A DNA stretch of 5,381 bases from an uncultured bacterium (GTDB taxonomy: Bacteria; Bacteroidota; Bacteroidia; Bacteroidales; JACABE01), in assembly GCA_903911455.1 (NCBI GenBank), contig CAIWDQ010000461.1:1-5381 (forward strand), given 5' to 3'. Both the position numbers and the translations under genes were made by a program. Shown here piece by piece: positions 4,901-5,381 of this stretch. The first letter of the stretch is position 1, and every line of letters starts with the position of its first letter. The notes below the pieces were generated by a model. That model did not search any database. It had not been told where the DNA came from and saw only the letters and a program-made list of their open reading frames with translations.

Positions 4901-5379
4901 CTCTTATAATTAATATCAATATCATAAAAAATAATTAATTTGGCATGATATTTTATGATGTTAAATAAGAAATTAAATCTATTAATTGTTGTAATGTGTT
5001 GATACTATAACCAATAATTTGATTTACACATTGAATTAACTGCAACTTGGAACAAAGCATTCAATTGACGAGCTGTTGAAGATGCGACATGCCACAAAGC
5101 AAATGCTTTTACCGATGTTGAAGCTTCGACATGCCACAAAGCAAATGCTTTTATTGATATTGAAGCAACGACATGCCACAAAGTAAATGCTTTTATCGAT
5201 GTTGCAACTGCAACATGCCACAAAGCAAATGATTTTATCGATATTGAAGCAGCAACATGCCATCAATTGAATGCTTTGTTGGATGTTGCTGCTTCAACAT
5301 GCCATCAATCAAATTCGGGGCTTTCTGTTGTTCTTTGAGATTATATCTAAACATTTTTTTTGTCTTTTCTCATCATATA
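4901..5379. other. Repeat cassette 2, paralogous to cassette 1
   Basis: The leader at 4901-5009 starts with CTCTTAT and contains AATTTGGCAT (4937-4946) and TAATGTGTTGATACTATA (4992-5009). These landmarks sit at the same spacings as in cassette 1 (38 bp, then 57 bp), a gap-free offset of 462. By hand count about 70 of 109 leader bases match. The tail at 5355-5379 matches 4851-4875 at 21 of 25 bases, with an offset of 504. This cassette is therefore longer by exactly 42 bp. The core array differs in sequence from array 1. It runs to the window edge, and no intact gene is seen. Confidence 0.7.
5045..5338. repeat. Array 2: seven units at exactly 42-bp spacing
   Basis: The block ACATGCCA recurs at 5087, 5129, 5171, 5213, 5255 and 5297, with a decayed first copy (ACTTGGAA) at 5045, always 42 bp apart. 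Typical units read ACATGCCACAAAGCAAATG followed by CTTTTATCGATGTTGAAGC. Units 6 and 7 (5255 and 5297) change CCACAAAGC to CCATCAATT or CCATCAATC, and the last one decays. Both ends of the array are more diverged than the middle. A plus-strand frame (repeat peptide TCHKANAFIDVEAS) is open from 5069 to the TGA at 5336 but has no ATG. Confidence 0.93.
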
Positions 5380-5381
5380 AT

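Noticed and set aside
4573..4913. Protein-coding genes over array 1, one on each strand (about 62 and 85 codons)
   Set aside because: The openness follows from a 42-bp period divisible by three. The plus frame is interrupted by TAA at 4650 and the minus frame is stopped in the unit at 4787. There is no start context or recognisable domain.
5005..5266. Two minus-strand open frames over array 2
   Set aside because: These are overlapping frames of the same repeat, again explained by the period. They are rich in Trp/Cys and have no start signal or domain.
4577..5338. CRISPR arrays
   Set aside because: Units are contiguous 42-bp tandem repeats with no unique spacers between them, and no cas gene is present.

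Overview
The window looks like chromosomal DNA from an AT-rich member of the Bacteroidota, probably an uncultured one. The reasons are: -7 boxes of the TAnnTTTG type, genes without clear Shine-Dalgarno sequences, a periplasmic protein with a carboxypeptidase-regulatory-like fold followed by an OmpA-like domain, a four-helix-bundle (S23/IVS-type) gene wedged between other genes, and much repeat-rich intergenic DNA. No rRNA, tRNA, CRISPR or phage gene is visible.

Layout. Positions 1-320 hold a degenerate array with a 21-bp step that pairs into a 41-42-bp composite unit. Positions 320-622 are non-coding and carry a -7 promoter box and two GC-rich palindromic repeats. Three plus-strand genes follow. 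The first is an HD-superfamily protein (623-1168) in which the usual HD doublet reads AD. The second is a four-helix-bundle protein (1208-1591), flanked on both sides by 8-bp tandem repeats that are inverted relative to each other. The third is a fused LeuC-LeuD aconitase-family dehydratase (1682-3499), which ends at a strong terminator (3541-3579). This terminator is shared with a convergent minus-strand gene (3616-4383) for an exported CarboxypepD_reg/OmpA-like protein with its own promoter box.

The last kilobase (4439-5381) has no convincing gene. It contains two paralogous cassettes placed in tandem. Each has a conserved AT-rich leader of about 109 bp containing AATTTGGCAT, an array of seven units at exactly 42-bp spacing, and a conserved tail (T-run followed by TCATCATATA). 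Leaders are offset by 462 bp (11 x 42) and tails by 504 bp (12 x 42), so the second cassette is longer by exactly one unit length. The unit sequences of the two arrays have diverged strongly while the flanks are still alignable. This is the best candidate in the window for an undescribed element.

How the genes may work together. The HD protein and the dehydratase are co-directional with no visible terminator between them, so they may form one transcription unit that the four-helix element entered later. The dehydratase uses a [4Fe-4S] cluster, but its active-site signature departs from textbook LeuC or aconitase, so its substrate cannot be named from this window. The CarboxypepD_reg/OmpA-like protein is an independent convergent gene.
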